The position numbers were made by a program, and so were the translations under genes. Shown here in pieces: positions 47,978 to 56,731 of a DNA stretch of 64,000 bases. The notes beneath the pieces are model-generated. The model searched no databases and was not told where the DNA came from. It was given only the letters and a program-made list of their open reading frames with translations. The DNA is from Streptomyces caniscabiei (GTDB taxonomy: Bacteria > Actinomycetota > Actinomycetes > Streptomycetales > Streptomycetaceae). The first letter of the stretch is position 1. The number at the start of each line of letters is the position of its first letter. The stretch spans positions 186,001-250,000 of the forward strand of contig NZ_JABXWI010000004.1 of NCBI RefSeq assembly GCF_014930365.1. Reading direction: 5' to 3'.

Positions 47978-48191
47978 CCTCTGTCTCTCTTCCCGTGGAC
48001 GTCGTGGTGCCGGGTCTCACTGACCCACTTGTTGACCCATGCCCCGTGGGTGCGGGGTGGATACGGGGCCACGCGTCCAATCGTCGCCCGGACGGCAGCG
48101 GCGGCGGCCTGGAACCCGAGCCGCCGAGGGCGGCCTTCGCCGGCACCGCCCGCGGGCCCCAGGCGGACCAGGACCTTTGAAGAGTGGTCAT

Positions 48192-48229
48192 GACCTTATC
48201 AATTGCCAAATTTAGCAATTGATAAGGTC
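48192..48229 (+). promoter_or_regulatory. 15-bp-arm palindrome upstream of SulP gene
   Basis: The arm GACCTTATCAATTGC (48192-48206) and its exact complement GCAATTGATAAGGTC (48215-48229) surround an eight-base AT centre. It is 76 percent AT in a 72 percent GC genome. It lies 79 bases before the SulP start and before a truncated ArsR reading frame. It fits the AT-rich dyad operators used by ArsR-type repressors. Confidence 0.75.
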
Positions 48230-48266
48230 TACCGACCGTGTCCGCAGAAGAGATGAGGGCCTAGCA

Positions 48267-48311
48267 GTGTCCGTTCCGCTGTACCAGAGGGCCGGGGGCG
48301 GCACGTCGTGA
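48267..48311 (+). pseudogene. 5' remnant of an ArsR-family gene
   Basis: GTG at 48267 with an AGGG-containing leader begins a 14-codon frame MSVPLYQRAGGGTS that stops at 48309-48311, overlapping the SulP GTG. The first seven residues match the start of the intact ArsR in this window (MTTPLYQLKAEFF) and the nucleotides CCGCTGTACCAG are identical. It looks like the stump of an arsR gene that once sat between the operator and sulP. Confidence 0.55.
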
Positions 48312-50074
48312 GGAAGTCGCTCGGGCGGGTCGTGGCCCGATGTGCCGCGCTGTTGCCCCGCCGCGGAGATCTGGCGGAGATACGCCGGAATCCGCGAAGG
48401 GATCTGCTGGCCGGACTCACGGTGGCGGTCGTGGCGCTGCCGCTCGCTCTCGGATTCGGCGTCTCCTCCGGGCTCGGTGCCGCGGCGGGGTTGGCGACCG
48501 CGGTGGTGGCAGGGGCGCTCGCCGCGATCTTCGGCGGCTCGAACCTGCAGGTGTCCGGGCCGACCGGCGCGATGACCGTGGTGCTGGTGCCGATCGTCGC
48601 GGAGCATGGGCCCTCCGGGGTGCTCACGGTCGGTCTGATGGCGGGCGTGCTGCTCGTCGGCCTCGCGCTGCTCAGGACCGGCAAGTACATGCAGTACGTA
48701 CCCGCGCCCGTGGTGGAGGGCTTCACTCTCGGCATCGCCGCCGTGATCGGACTGCAGCAGGTCCCCGGTGCGCTCGGAGTGCCCAAGCCCGAGGGCGACC
48801 GCGTCCTGCTGGTGACCTGGCGCGCTCTGGAGGAGTTCGCCAGGACCCCGAACTGGACCGCCGTCGCGTTCGCCCTGTCGGTCGCCGCCCTGGTGCTGGT
48901 CGGCGCACGGCTACGGCCCACCGTCCCTTTCCCCATCCTCGCGGTGATCGCGGCCACCGTCGTCGCGCAGGCGGCCGGTCTGGACTCGGCGAAGCCGATC
49001 GGCGATCTGCCGGCCGGGCTGCCCGCCCCCTCACTGACCTTCCTCGACCTGGGCTCGCTGACCTCGCTGTTCGCGCCGGCGGTGGCGGTGGCGGCGCTGG
49101 CGGCGCTGGAGTCCCTGTTGTCGGCGTCGGTCGCCGACGGCATGACGGTGGGCCAGAAGCACGATCCGGACCGCGAACTCTTCGGCCAGGGCGTGGCGAA
49201 CATCGCCGTCCCCCTCTTCGGGGGTGTGCCCGCGACCGGCGCGATCGCGAGGACCGCGGTCAACGTACGGACCGGCGCGAGTTCCCGGCTCGCCTCCCTG
49301 GTCCACGCCGCCGTCCTGGCCGCCATCGTCTTCGCGGCCGCGCCCCTGGTCTCGAAGATCCCGCTCGCCGCCCTCGCCGGCGTGCTGCTGGCCACCGCGG
49401 TCCGCATGGTCGAGGTCGGCTCGCTGCGGGCGATGGCCAGGGCCACCCGCTCCGACGCCCTGATCCTCGTCCTGACCGCCGTCGCGACCCTCGCACTCGA
49501 CCTCGTCCAGGCCGTCATCATCGGCCTGCTCGTCGCCGGCGCACTGGCCCTGCGTGCGGTGGCACGCCAGGCTCGCCTGGCCCAGGTCCCGCTCGACCGC
49601 GGAGACCACAGCGCCCAGGAGCACGCCCTCCTGGCCGAGCACATCGTGGCCTACCGCATCGACGGACCTCTGTTCTTCGCGGCAGCGCACCGCTTCCTCC
49701 TCGAACTGGCCGAGGTGGCCGACGTGCGCGTGGTCATCCTGCGCATGTCCCGCGTGACGACCGTCGACGCCACCGGCGCCCTCGTCCTCAAGGACGTGGT
49801 GGAAAGGCTCAATCGCCGGGGCATCGTGGTCATGGCCTCCGGGATCCGCTCCGGTCAGCGGCAGGTCCTGGATTCCGTCGGCGCGTTGGAACTGCTGTGC
49901 CGACAGGGTGGCGAGTACGTCACCACACCCGAGGCGATCCACGGCGCCCGAGCCCACCTGGAACACGCGGGTGTGATGCCGCCACGTGGGGCCCGGGGGG
50001 CCTCAGGTGCGCTGCCGCATGGCACCCGGGCCGCCCGGCCCCTCGCCGAGGAGACGGGGGAAACCGTCGTATGA
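48308..50074 (+). CDS. SulP family anion transporter with STAS domain
   Basis: Sulfate/anion permease-like protein of 588 residues. About 10-12 helices occupy 20-410, with LTVAVVALPLALGFGVSSGLG, NLQVSGPTGAMTVVLVPIVA and GGVPATGAIARTAVNVRTGASS as family signatures. A C-terminal STAS domain follows (HIVAYRIDGPLFFAAAHRFLLELA ... VTTVDATGALVLKDVVERLNRRG). The GTG at 48308 overlaps the stop of the ArsR stump. The anion (sulfate, bicarbonate or other) cannot be determined. The last codon overlaps a PPOX-like reading frame by ATGA, so the message continues into it. Confidence 0.9.
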   Translation: MRKSLGRVVARCAALLPRRGDLAEIRRNPRRDLLAGLTVAVVALPLALGFGVSSGLGAAAGLATAVVAGALAAIFGGSNLQVSGPTGAMTVVLVPIVAEHGPSGVLTVGLMAGVLLVGLALLRTGKYMQYVPAPVVEGFTLGIAAVIGLQQVPGALGVPKPEGDRVLLVTWRALEEFARTPNWTAVAFALSVAALVLVGARLRPTVPFPILAVIAATVVAQAAGLDSAKPIGDLPAGLPAPSLTFLDLGSLTSLFAPAVAVAALAALESLLSASVADGMTVGQKHDPDRELFGQGVANIAVPLFGGVPATGAIARTAVNVRTGASSRLASLVHAAVLAAIVFAAAPLVSKIPLAALAGVLLATAVRMVEVGSLRAMARATRSDALILVLTAVATLALDLVQAVIIGLLVAGALALRAVARQARLAQVPLDRGDHSAQEHALLAEHIVAYRIDGPLFFAAAHRFLLELAEVADVRVVILRMSRVTTVDATGALVLKDVVERLNRRGIVVMASGIRSGQRQVLDSVGALELLCRQGGEYVTTPEAIHGARAHLEHAGVMPPRGARGASGALPHGTRAARPLAEETGETVV

Positions 50075-50476
50075 GCAATCCCCCTGCGGCTCCGCGCATG
50101 GTCGAGGTGTCCGGCGCCGAGGCCCTGTGGCTGCTCGAGGGCAGCTCCCTGGGACGCCTCGTGTACCCACATCGGGACCGGCTCGTCGTCCGGCCCGCTC
50201 GGCACACCTGGGAGCACGGTCGGCTGGTGGTGCGCACACCCGCGCCGGCCGCCGATGTCACGGCGACCTACCACGTGGACGAGATCCGTGCCGTGGGGGG
50301 GCACCGGCTGGCTGGTCACCGTCGCCGGCCCGGTCGAGGTGATCACAGACCCCGACGAGGCCGCCCATCATCGGCGCACGCTCTCCGGCTGGGCCCACGG
50401 CCCGCACGACACCCTGTTGCGCCTGCTCCCCAGGACGGTGACCGGCTTCCGTCTGATCCGCACGGAGGTGCGATGA
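50071..50476 (+). pseudogene. PPOX-like protein gene with frameshift at a G7 run
   Basis: Frame one from the ATG at 50071 (overlapping the SulP stop) reads MVEVSGAEALWLLEGSSLGRLVY and RPARHTWEHGRLVVRTPAPA, then TYHVDEIRAVGG. The homologous continuation TGWLVTVAGPVEVITDPDEAAH and HDTLLRLLPRTVTGFRLIRTEVR is in the +1 frame, ending at 50476. The two join at a run of seven G near 50297. Removing one G restores a complete pyridoxamine 5'-phosphate oxidase-like (FMN-binding) protein of about 135 residues. It could be a true pseudogene, a sequencing slip, or phase variation. Confidence 0.8.
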
Positions 50477-50897
50477 GTCCCCGGCCCGGCCTGGCGCCCC
50501 ATCGGCGTGCGGAGACGCTGCCTGCGTCGCGGGTCACCCACGGCATCCGGCACGCCGCGCGGTGTCCCGGCTCGGCTTCCGGTCGCCGACCCGCCCGGGG
50601 GAGAGCCGCGTCGGCCTGCCCCTCTCCGACCGATGAGGCCCGGGCGTGCGCACGGTCGAGGACGATGACGATCGCGTGGCCCACCACTGTCGAGCAGGAC
50701 CTCGGCGCCCCGTCCGCCGGACGACACCCGCGCGTGCCGGCTGTGCGATCGCCGGAGGTTCCCTTCCCCTGCGCGGATTCGGTGTCGGCGCCCTCACAGG
50801 CGAGGATGGATCACATGTGTGTGACGAGTGGGTGGAAGCGCAACGCCACGGAGCGGCCGATACGGTCGTACCGCGCTCCCGGGGAGGGGACGGCACC
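50477..50897. other. Region between PPOX remnant and arsR, no gene recognised
   Basis: About 420 bases with shadow frames only. An ATG at 50472 opens a Pro/Arg-rich frame with no family resemblance. Whether arsR is transcribed from here or through the sulP message is unclear; no copy of the AT-rich palindrome is present. Confidence 0.4.
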
Positions 50898-51248
50898 GTG
50901 ACGACCCCGCTGTACCAGCTGAAAGCCGAGTTCTTCAAGACCCTCGGCCACCCGGCGCGCATCCGGGTACTGGAGCTGCTGAGCGAGCGCGAGCACGCCG
51001 TGGCGGAGATGCTGCCCGAGGTGGGTATCGAGCCGGCGCACCTGTCGCAGCAACTCGCCGTGCTGCGTCGAGCGAACCTGGTGGTGACACGCAAGGAGGG
51101 CTCGACCGTGTACTACTCGCTGACCAGCCCACACATCGCCGAGCTGCTCCGGGTCGCCCGCACCATCCTGTCCGGCGTACTGGCCGGACAGGCCGAACTG
51201 CTCGCCGATCTGCGGGCCGCCTCGCCGCACACGGAGGCACCGTCGTGA
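50898..51248 (+). CDS. ArsR family transcriptional regulator
   Basis: Winged-helix repressor of 116 residues. TTPLYQLKAEFFKTLGHPARIRVLELLSEREHAVAEML leads to the recognition region EPAHLSQQLAVLRRANLVVTRKEGSTVYYSL. The thiol/metal-binding ELCVCDL motif of classical ArsR/SmtB is absent (here EREHAVAEML), so it is probably not a metal sensor of that type. The GTG at 50898 has GGAGGGG upstream. It presumably binds the palindrome at 48192-48229 to control sulP; that link is inference, supported by the arsR stump there. Confidence 0.88.
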   Translation: MTTPLYQLKAEFFKTLGHPARIRVLELLSEREHAVAEMLPEVGIEPAHLSQQLAVLRRANLVVTRKEGSTVYYSLTSPHIAELLRVARTILSGVLAGQAELLADLRAASPHTEAPS

Positions 51249-51658
51249 GGCGTCGGCCCCGACACGGACCTGTGCGACTTCCGTGGGCCGGTACGGGCCC
51301 GGACACGGCACACGATCCGGCGTAGCTGTCCGACCGAGCCCCGGCTCTCCCGGCCTGTCGGTGGAGGACCCGGCGGGAGCCGCCGGAGGCCGAACGTCCC
51401 CGGCGAGGCCCCTGGGCAGGTCGCCGACGTGGCGGTCGTCACCCATGCTGGAAGAGAGTCACACGACTGCCGAAGGTCGCGTCCGCGGAAGTGGGCAGCA
51501 CTCCTCGGCGCCGAGCCGGGGAGGCAGAGGGGGCACACCCTGCTCGCGACGGCATCCACATCGGCACCGTGCCCGAGTCGGGTACGGCCGGGCCGCATCC
51601 AGGGCCGGCAGCCGTCCGGCGGACGGCGTCGGCGCGTGCGAGAAGTAGGGAGGACGCC
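51249..51658. other. Intergenic region upstream of pfk with a dormancy-type box
   Basis: About 410 bases with no gene recognised. It carries the motif at 51388-51401 listed separately. The phosphofructokinase start has TAGGGAGG as ribosome site at the end of this region. Confidence 0.45.
51388..51401 (-). promoter_or_regulatory. Putative OsdR/DosR-like box upstream of pfk
   Basis: On the minus strand this reads GGGGACGTTCGGCC, matching the sites at 56984 and 53770 in 12 of 13 positions (core GGGACRTTCGGCC). It lies about 260 bases before the phosphofructokinase gene. The spacing is long for an activator, so it may act from here or on an unseen promoter. Confidence 0.45.
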
Positions 51659-52684
51659 ATGAAGGTCGGAGTGCTGACCGGTGGCGGCGACTGTCCCGGC
51701 CTCAACGCCGTGATCCGCAGCGTCGTGCGCAAAGGTGTCCAGGAGTACTCCTTCGACTTCGTCGGCCTGCGGGACGGCTGGCGCGGCGCCCTCCAGGGCG
51801 ACGTCGTACCACTGGAGGTCTCCGACGTGCGGGGGATCCTCCCCCGCGGGGGCACCATCCTGGGTTCGTCCCGCACCAACCCCTTCAAGCACGAGGACGG
51901 GGCCCAGCGCATCCAGGACACCCTCGTGGAGCACCGGATCGACGCGCTCGTCGTCATCGGCGGCGAGGACACCCTCGGCGCGGCCACGGAGCTGAGCCGT
52001 CACGGCGTCCGTCTCGTCGGTGTGCCGAAGACCATCGACAACGACGTGTCCGGCACCGACTACACCTTCGGGTTCGACACGGCGGTCGGCATCGCCACGG
52101 AGGCCATCGACCGGCTGCACACCACCGCCGAATCGCACATGCGCACGCTGGTGGTGGAGGTGATGGGGAGGCATTCCGGCTGGATCGCCCTGCACGCCGG
52201 AGTGGCGGGCGGCGCCAACGCGATCCTCGTGCCGGAGCGGCCGTTCGACATCGACCAGGTGTGCGAGTGGGTGAAGAACCGCTTCAAGATCAACTACGCG
52301 CCGATCGTCGTCGCCGCCGAAGGAGCCATGCCCAAGGAAGGACAGATGGTCCTCAAGGACCGTTCACTGGACGAGTACGGTCATGTACGGCTGTCCGGCA
52401 TCGGCGAGTGGCTCGCCCAGGAGATCGAGGCACGCACGGCGACCGAGGCGCGTACCACCGTCCTCGGCCACGTCCAGCGCGGAGGCACCCCGAGCGCCTT
52501 CGACCGCTGGCTCGCCACGCGTTTCGGGCTGCACGCCGTCGACGCGGTCAAGGACGGCGACTTCGGCACGATGACGGCCCTGCGCGGCACGGAGATCGTG
52601 CGCGTCCGCCTCGACGACACCAGGAAGGGGACGAAGCAGGTCGATCCCTCGTTGTACGACGAGTTCGAGGTGTTCTTCGGGTGA
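51659..52684 (+). CDS. 6-phosphofructokinase, predicted pyrophosphate-dependent
   Basis: Phosphofructokinase of 341 residues. GVLTGGGDCPGLNAVIR is the N-terminal phosphate site. The catalytic region is PKTIDNDVSGTDYTFGFDTAV with the general base Asp. The two residues that decide the phosphate donor are D104 (in GGEDT) and K124 (in PKTIDND), where ATP-dependent enzymes have Gly at both, in E. coli numbering. Amycolatopsis methanolica PPi-PFK shares the Asp-type signature. So the donor is predicted to be pyrophosphate (inference from known determinants). The TAGGGAGG ribosome site precedes the ATG at 51659. Confidence 0.9.
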   Translation: MKVGVLTGGGDCPGLNAVIRSVVRKGVQEYSFDFVGLRDGWRGALQGDVVPLEVSDVRGILPRGGTILGSSRTNPFKHEDGAQRIQDTLVEHRIDALVVIGGEDTLGAATELSRHGVRLVGVPKTIDNDVSGTDYTFGFDTAVGIATEAIDRLHTTAESHMRTLVVEVMGRHSGWIALHAGVAGGANAILVPERPFDIDQVCEWVKNRFKINYAPIVVAAEGAMPKEGQMVLKDRSLDEYGHVRLSGIGEWLAQEIEARTATEARTTVLGHVQRGGTPSAFDRWLATRFGLHAVDAVKDGDFGTMTALRGTEIVRVRLDDTRKGTKQVDPSLYDEFEVFFG

Positions 52685-52734
52685 TCGGGCGCCCCGCCAC
52701 CGGCAGGTGCTCCACCGGCCGCCCGCGCCCGATC
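52683..52734. terminator. Bidirectional terminator candidate between pfk and usp
   Basis: GATCGGGCG (52683-52691) pairs with CGCCCGATC (52726-52734), nine bases, across a 34-base loop that has further short pairings. It lies between two convergent genes. Confidence 0.5.
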
Positions 52735-52744
52735 CGCTCCGCCG

Positions 52745-53632
52745 TCACCCCGCGTGCGGTACGACCACGACCGGGCAGCGGGTGTGGTGCAGTACCGCGT
52801 GGGTCACCGGCCCCAGCCGACCCTCGACCGCCCCCGGATCGGTACGGCGCCCCACGACCAGCAGGTCCGACCGGCGGCAGGCGTTCAGCAACGCCTGCGC
52901 CGGATGGAGCAGGACGACATCGGTGCGGACGGTCACGCCCGGGTACTTGTCCCGCCACGGCCGCAGGCCGTCGGCTGCCCGAAAGACCTCCTGGTCCTCC
53001 CAGGTGGCACGGTCCTCCTCGGTCACGAACAGCCTCTGCGGAGAGACGGCCTCGGCCGGGAGAGCCCACGCCTTCACCACGTGCAGCGCAGCCTCCCGGC
53101 CCTCGGCGGACGTGAACGCGAAGTCCGCCAGCTCGCCGACCGGACGATGGGAGTCGAAACCCACCACGACCTCGGCGGCGCTCCTCGCGCCCTCCCCGGC
53201 CTCGAAGCCCCCGACCGGTCGGGAAGGCACCAGCACGACGGGACAGACGGCCGCCGCCGCCGCGCGAAGCGCCACCGATCCCACCGCGAGACCGTCGAAG
53301 CCGCCCGCCCCCCTCGTTCCGACCACGAGGAGCGCGGCGTCTCGCGCCGCCGCGAGAAGCGCCGCGGCCGGTGCCTCGGCGGTCTGCTCAGCCCGCACCT
53401 GGAGGTCCGGACAGCGGGCACCGAGGTCGGCGACCGCCCGCTGGAGCACCCGTTCACCCACACGGTGCAGCATCTCCGCGGCCGCGTCCGGGACGACCTC
53501 GTCCGGAAGCGACGGAGACGCCTGGACGAGACGGAGGGGCAGGCCCCGCAGGACGGCTTCGGCCGCGGCCCAGTCGACCGCGGCCATACCGCGCTCGGAT
53601 CCATCGACACCCGCCAGGACAGGGCGACTCAT
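52745..53632 (-). CDS. Tandem-domain universal stress protein
   Basis: USP of 295 residues with two Rossmann-like USP domains. The first has the complete ATP-binding signature G-2x-G-9x-G-S (VVGTRGAGGFDGLAVGSVA, about 103-121) plus an early GVDGSERG. The second begins near 160 (EVVVGFDSHRPVGELADFAFTSA) and has a degenerate nucleotide loop (VVGRRTDPGAVEGRLGPVTHAV). AAGGAGG lies upstream of the ATG at 53632. USPs of this tandem kind belong to the DosR/OsdR dormancy regulons in actinobacteria, and a matching box lies upstream. Confidence 0.9.
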   Translation of the reverse strand: MSRPVLAGVDGSERGMAAVDWAAAEAVLRGLPLRLVQASPSLPDEVVPDAAAEMLHRVGERVLQRAVADLGARCPDLQVRAEQTAEAPAAALLAAARDAALLVVGTRGAGGFDGLAVGSVALRAAAAAVCPVVLVPSRPVGGFEAGEGARSAAEVVVGFDSHRPVGELADFAFTSAEGREAALHVVKAWALPAEAVSPQRLFVTEEDRATWEDQEVFRAADGLRPWRDKYPGVTVRTDVVLLHPAQALLNACRRSDLLVVGRRTDPGAVEGRLGPVTHAVLHHTRCPVVVVPHAG

Positions 53633-54342
53633 CGCTTCCTCCTTCCCGCGCGGCGGCGGCGCGCGGGTCCGTCCCGCACCGTGTCCGCCGCTCTTCCACT
53701 GTTCCAGACAAGCACCTGCGGGTCCTGGTGGGCGACAAGGAGTCCGCCGGTCCGGCGAGTTCCGCGGCAGGGCCGTTCGGCCTCCGGCGAGGGACCTGTG
53801 GGGCCGTGCCGGACGGCACGACGTTGTGAAGAGGAGGTGAACACGCGCTCGCCGTGCCCGACGCCGAGGGAGCGCGGGACGCCTGCGAAGCGGGCCGTAC
53901 GGCGGGCCGGCTGCCGGTAGGTGACGGTGGAGACGGAACCGTCCCAGGGGCCGAGCACCGCAATGCCTCGTCCGCGCGGTCCGAGGCCGCGTGCCGGTCC
54001 ACGGCCTCGTGGGCGATGTTCGGACCGCCACCAGGGAGGCGCCTGTGGCCGGGTGAAGGCGGAGCGGGCGGGCCCGGTCTCGGCCGGACACGGGCGTGGC
54101 GGGAGCCGGGGGCCGCCCACTTCTCGCGGGCCGAATCGCACGGTGCGCGGCTCCTGCTCCGCTTCCCCGTGTCCCGTCGTGGCCCTCGGCTCACATCCAT
54201 TGCACCGCCGCGCCCACCGGGGTCGAAGGGCCGGAAGGCCCTCCACGCCGAGGCCGACCGGCCTGCGGTCGACGTGCCGTTCGGGTCCGGCCCGCGCAGC
54301 GTGGAGCCGGGCGGACCAGCGGGGGCCGCCCACCCGGACACG
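53633..54342. other. Long region without a recognised gene, two dormancy-type boxes
   Basis: About 710 bases between two minus-strand genes. Open frames on both strands are Arg/Pro/Gly-rich shadows without ribosome sites. It holds the box at 53770-53784 and, 21 bases later, AGGGACCTGTGGGGCC (53791-53806), a weaker relative. It might also contain eroded gene sequence, but I identified no homologous protein. Confidence 0.4.
53770..53784 (-). promoter_or_regulatory. Putative OsdR/DosR-like box upstream of usp
   Basis: AGGGCCGTTCGGCCT, differing from GGGACGTTCGGCC at one position, about 140 bases before the USP gene at 53632. A second weaker site follows 21 bases further upstream, a spacing usual for paired DevR-type sites. 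Confidence 0.5.
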
Positions 54343-55869
54343 TCAGTCCTGGTCCGGCTCCCCGTAGGCACGGCGGAAGACCGGGGCCTGGTCCGCCCCC
54401 CAGGGGCGTACGGCGGCGAGCGCATGGGAGACGGCGGATTCCAGCGGGCCGCTGGTGTCGACCGTGACGGCGTCCGGCCAGGGTGGTTCCCGGGCCGCGA
54501 GCGCCGTTGCGACGCCGAGGTCGGCGTCGGACGGTCCGGGGGAACGCGTGTTCAGGCGAGCCGCGGAGACCTCGCCCGGTACCTGACAGTGCAGGGCCAC
54601 GAGGTCGGCGCGGGTGCCCTCGGCCACCCGCCGCGCCCGCGCGCGCAGCTCCCTGGTGGACCAGGTCGCGTCCAGGACGACGGGTTCACCGCGCGACAAC
54701 AGGGCCGCGGCGCGGTCGAGGAGGGCCGCGTAGGTCCTGGTCGTCCACTCCGGGGTGTACAGCCCTTCCCCGTACGCGGCCGGCGCGGGCGTGTCCGGGG
54801 AGATGCCCGCCAGCTCCTTGCGGAGGCGGTCGCTGCTGAGCAGGGTGACGCCCAGCCGGTCGGCCAGCGCGCCGGAGAGGGTGGACTTCCCGCTGCCCGG
54901 CAGCCCTCCGACGAGGGTCAGGCCGACAGCGGAGGTACGCAGGTGACGCAGTGTGGCCGAGAGCAGTCGTCGTGACGCCGACCGGGCCCCCGGGGCTCCC
55001 TGGGCCGCCTGGATGAGGGACACCTTGGCCCTGACGAACGCGCGATAGGCGACGTAGTGGTGCCGCAGGGACGGCGGCGCGGGGTCACCGGAGTACTCGC
55101 TGTACCGTGCGAGAAAGCGGGCCGCCGCCTCCGGCGCGCCGAGCTGTTCCAGGTCCATGGCGAGGAAGGCGGCGTCGTCGAGCCCGTCGACGTAGCGCAG
55201 GTGGTCGTCGAACTCCAGGCAGTCCAGGACCCGGGGGCCGTCGTCGAGGCAGAAGATGTCCTCGGCCAGCAGATCGCCGTGACCGTCCACGACCCGCCGC
55301 TGCTCGATCCGGGAGTCGAACAGCGGCCGGCGGCCGGCGAGATAGCGGCGCACCAGCCGTTCGGCCTCGTGCAGTCCTTCGAGGTCGGCTCCGTCCTCGG
55401 TCGTCGCGCGGACCTGCTCGAAGCTCGCCTCCCAGCGTGACGCCAGCGCGTCCCTGGTGCCCTGCTCGTCCACGTCGCGGCCGTGGGGCGCCGCCGCGTG
55501 CCAGGCGGACAGGCGCCGGGCGACGGCACGCAGGACCTCGTCGACGTCCGCACCGGCTCGCACGAGTGCGGACAGACGGCGGTCCGCCGGCATACGGCGC
55601 ATCACCACGAGGGGTTCGGACGCCTCGGCGCCGGGGCTGACGACTTCGCCGACGCCCAGGTAGACATCCGGCGCGAAGCGGCGGTTGAGCACTGTTTCGC
55701 GTGTGCAGGCCGTCCTACGGGCGGACTGTTCCGTGTAGTCGAGAAATCCCAGATCGACCGCCTTCTTGACCTTGTACGCGCGATCACCGGCGAAGAACAC
55801 GATCGCGGTGTGGGTCTCGGCCACCTCCGCGCGGGGCGGGCGCTCCCCCGGGGTGCCGGTTTCATTCAT
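54343..55869 (-). CDS. APH-like kinase / P-loop kinase fusion (Rv2004c-like)
   Basis: Bidomain protein of 508 residues. The N-terminal part resembles aminoglycoside phosphotransferase/choline kinases: the catalytic loop is VVDGHGDLLAEDIFCLDD and the metal-binding region is DCLEFDDHLRYVDGLDD (about 210-245). The C-terminal part has the Walker A VGGLPGSGKSTLSGALADR (about 348) and RKELAGISPDTPAP. This architecture matches the mycobacterial Rv2004c, a DosR-regulon member whose function is still unclear. The ATG at 55869 lies inside the end of the upstream USP gene (eight-base overlap), so the two are co-translated. Confidence 0.88.
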   Translation of the reverse strand: MNETGTPGERPPRAEVAETHTAIVFFAGDRAYKVKKAVDLGFLDYTEQSARRTACTRETVLNRRFAPDVYLGVGEVVSPGAEASEPLVVMRRMPADRRLSALVRAGADVDEVLRAVARRLSAWHAAAPHGRDVDEQGTRDALASRWEASFEQVRATTEDGADLEGLHEAERLVRRYLAGRRPLFDSRIEQRRVVDGHGDLLAEDIFCLDDGPRVLDCLEFDDHLRYVDGLDDAAFLAMDLEQLGAPEAAARFLARYSEYSGDPAPPSLRHHYVAYRAFVRAKVSLIQAAQGAPGARSASRRLLSATLRHLRTSAVGLTLVGGLPGSGKSTLSGALADRLGVTLLSSDRLRKELAGISPDTPAPAAYGEGLYTPEWTTRTYAALLDRAAALLSRGEPVVLDATWSTRELRARARRVAEGTRADLVALHCQVPGEVSAARLNTRSPGPSDADLGVATALAAREPPWPDAVTVDTSGPLESAVSHALAAVRPWGADQAPVFRRAYGEPDQD

Positions 55870-56731
55870 GGGGGACGACGGCGACGGGGCAGCGTGCGTG
55901 ATGGATGGCCGCGTGAGCCACGTGATCCAGATGGTGCGTGGCACCGTGGTGGTGCACACGCCGTCCGACGACCAGCAGCGCGGCGCCCTCCGCGGCGTGC
56001 ACGACGGCCTTGGCGGGGCTCGTGAGACGGATGGTGTCCTCCACGTCCACCTGCGGGTACTTCTCGCGCCAGGGCCGGAGAGCCTTGCTCAGCTCCTCCT
56101 GTGCCTCCCGCGTCAGCTCCTCGCTGACGCCGTGGTCCACTCCCCAGGGCATCCGCGCGTGGAACGGCACGCTGCGCCCGCGGACGGCGAGCAGGGGAAT
56201 GTCCCGGGCCGCCGCGCTGTGGAACGCGAAGTCGAGCAGTTCGTCGCAGGGTCCGTGGCGTTCCATCGCCACGACGACCTTGTCGGCCGAGGTGGGGCGT
56301 GGCCGCTGCTCGGTCGGCTCCGCGCGGACCAGGACCACGGGCCGCGCCGCCCGCGCCACGACCGGCATGCTGACATCGCCCATGAAGTAGCTCTCGGCGG
56401 ACGCCAGTCCCCGTGACCCCAGCACCAGCATCTCGGACTCCGCGGCGGCCCGGATCAGAGCCTCCTGGGCGTCGTCGGCGACCAGACTGCCGACGACGGA
56501 CAGACCCGGACGGCGTCCGCTCAGCTCCGCCTGCGCGGTGTGGACCAGGCGCTTCGCCCAGTAGTTCTGGTCGACCTCGGACGGGATGTGGGTCGGTTCC
56601 GGTGCCAGCAACGGCCACGCGTGCAGCAGCCTCAGGGTGAGCCTGCGTTTCTCGGCCTCGTCGGCGGCCCAACGGGCGGCGGCCAGGCTCGCGGGCGAAC
56701 CGTCCAGGCCCACGGTGACGACTGGTTCCAT
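55862..56731 (-). CDS. Tandem-domain universal stress protein
   Basis: USP of 289 residues. The first domain starts PVVTVGLDGSPASLAAARWA and has the loop VLGSRGLASAESYFMGDVSMPVV, near the G-2x-G-9x-G consensus but ending G-D. The second domain (KVVVAMERHGPCDELLDFAF ... LLVVGRRVHHHGATHHLDHVAHAAI) has lost it. The histidine-rich second loop is unusual. GGAGG lies eight bases before the ATG at 56731. It is coupled to the Rv2004c-like gene, and a dormancy-type box lies in its upstream region. Confidence 0.9.
   Translation of the reverse strand: MEPVVTVGLDGSPASLAAARWAADEAEKRRLTLRLLHAWPLLAPEPTHIPSEVDQNYWAKRLVHTAQAELSGRRPGLSVVGSLVADDAQEALIRAAAESEMLVLGSRGLASAESYFMGDVSMPVVARAARPVVLVRAEPTEQRPRPTSADKVVVAMERHGPCDELLDFAFHSAAARDIPLLAVRGRSVPFHARMPWGVDHGVSEELTREAQEELSKALRPWREKYPQVDVEDTIRLTSPAKAVVHAAEGAALLVVGRRVHHHGATHHLDHVAHAAIHHARCPVAVVPHE

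Noticed and set aside
45774..48218. 814-codon frame overlapping pntA and pntB
   Set aside because: It runs in another frame of the same strand as pntB/pntA and is Arg/Pro-rich; the transhydrogenase reading frames are unambiguous.
50472..50901. Open frame following the PPOX remnant
   Set aside because: Pro/Arg-rich composition with no family resemblance; it ends inside the start of arsR and looks like a shadow.
53854..54975. Plus-strand open frame across the 710-base gap
   Set aside because: It continues antisense through the kinase fusion gene and has no start signal, so it is not a gene.
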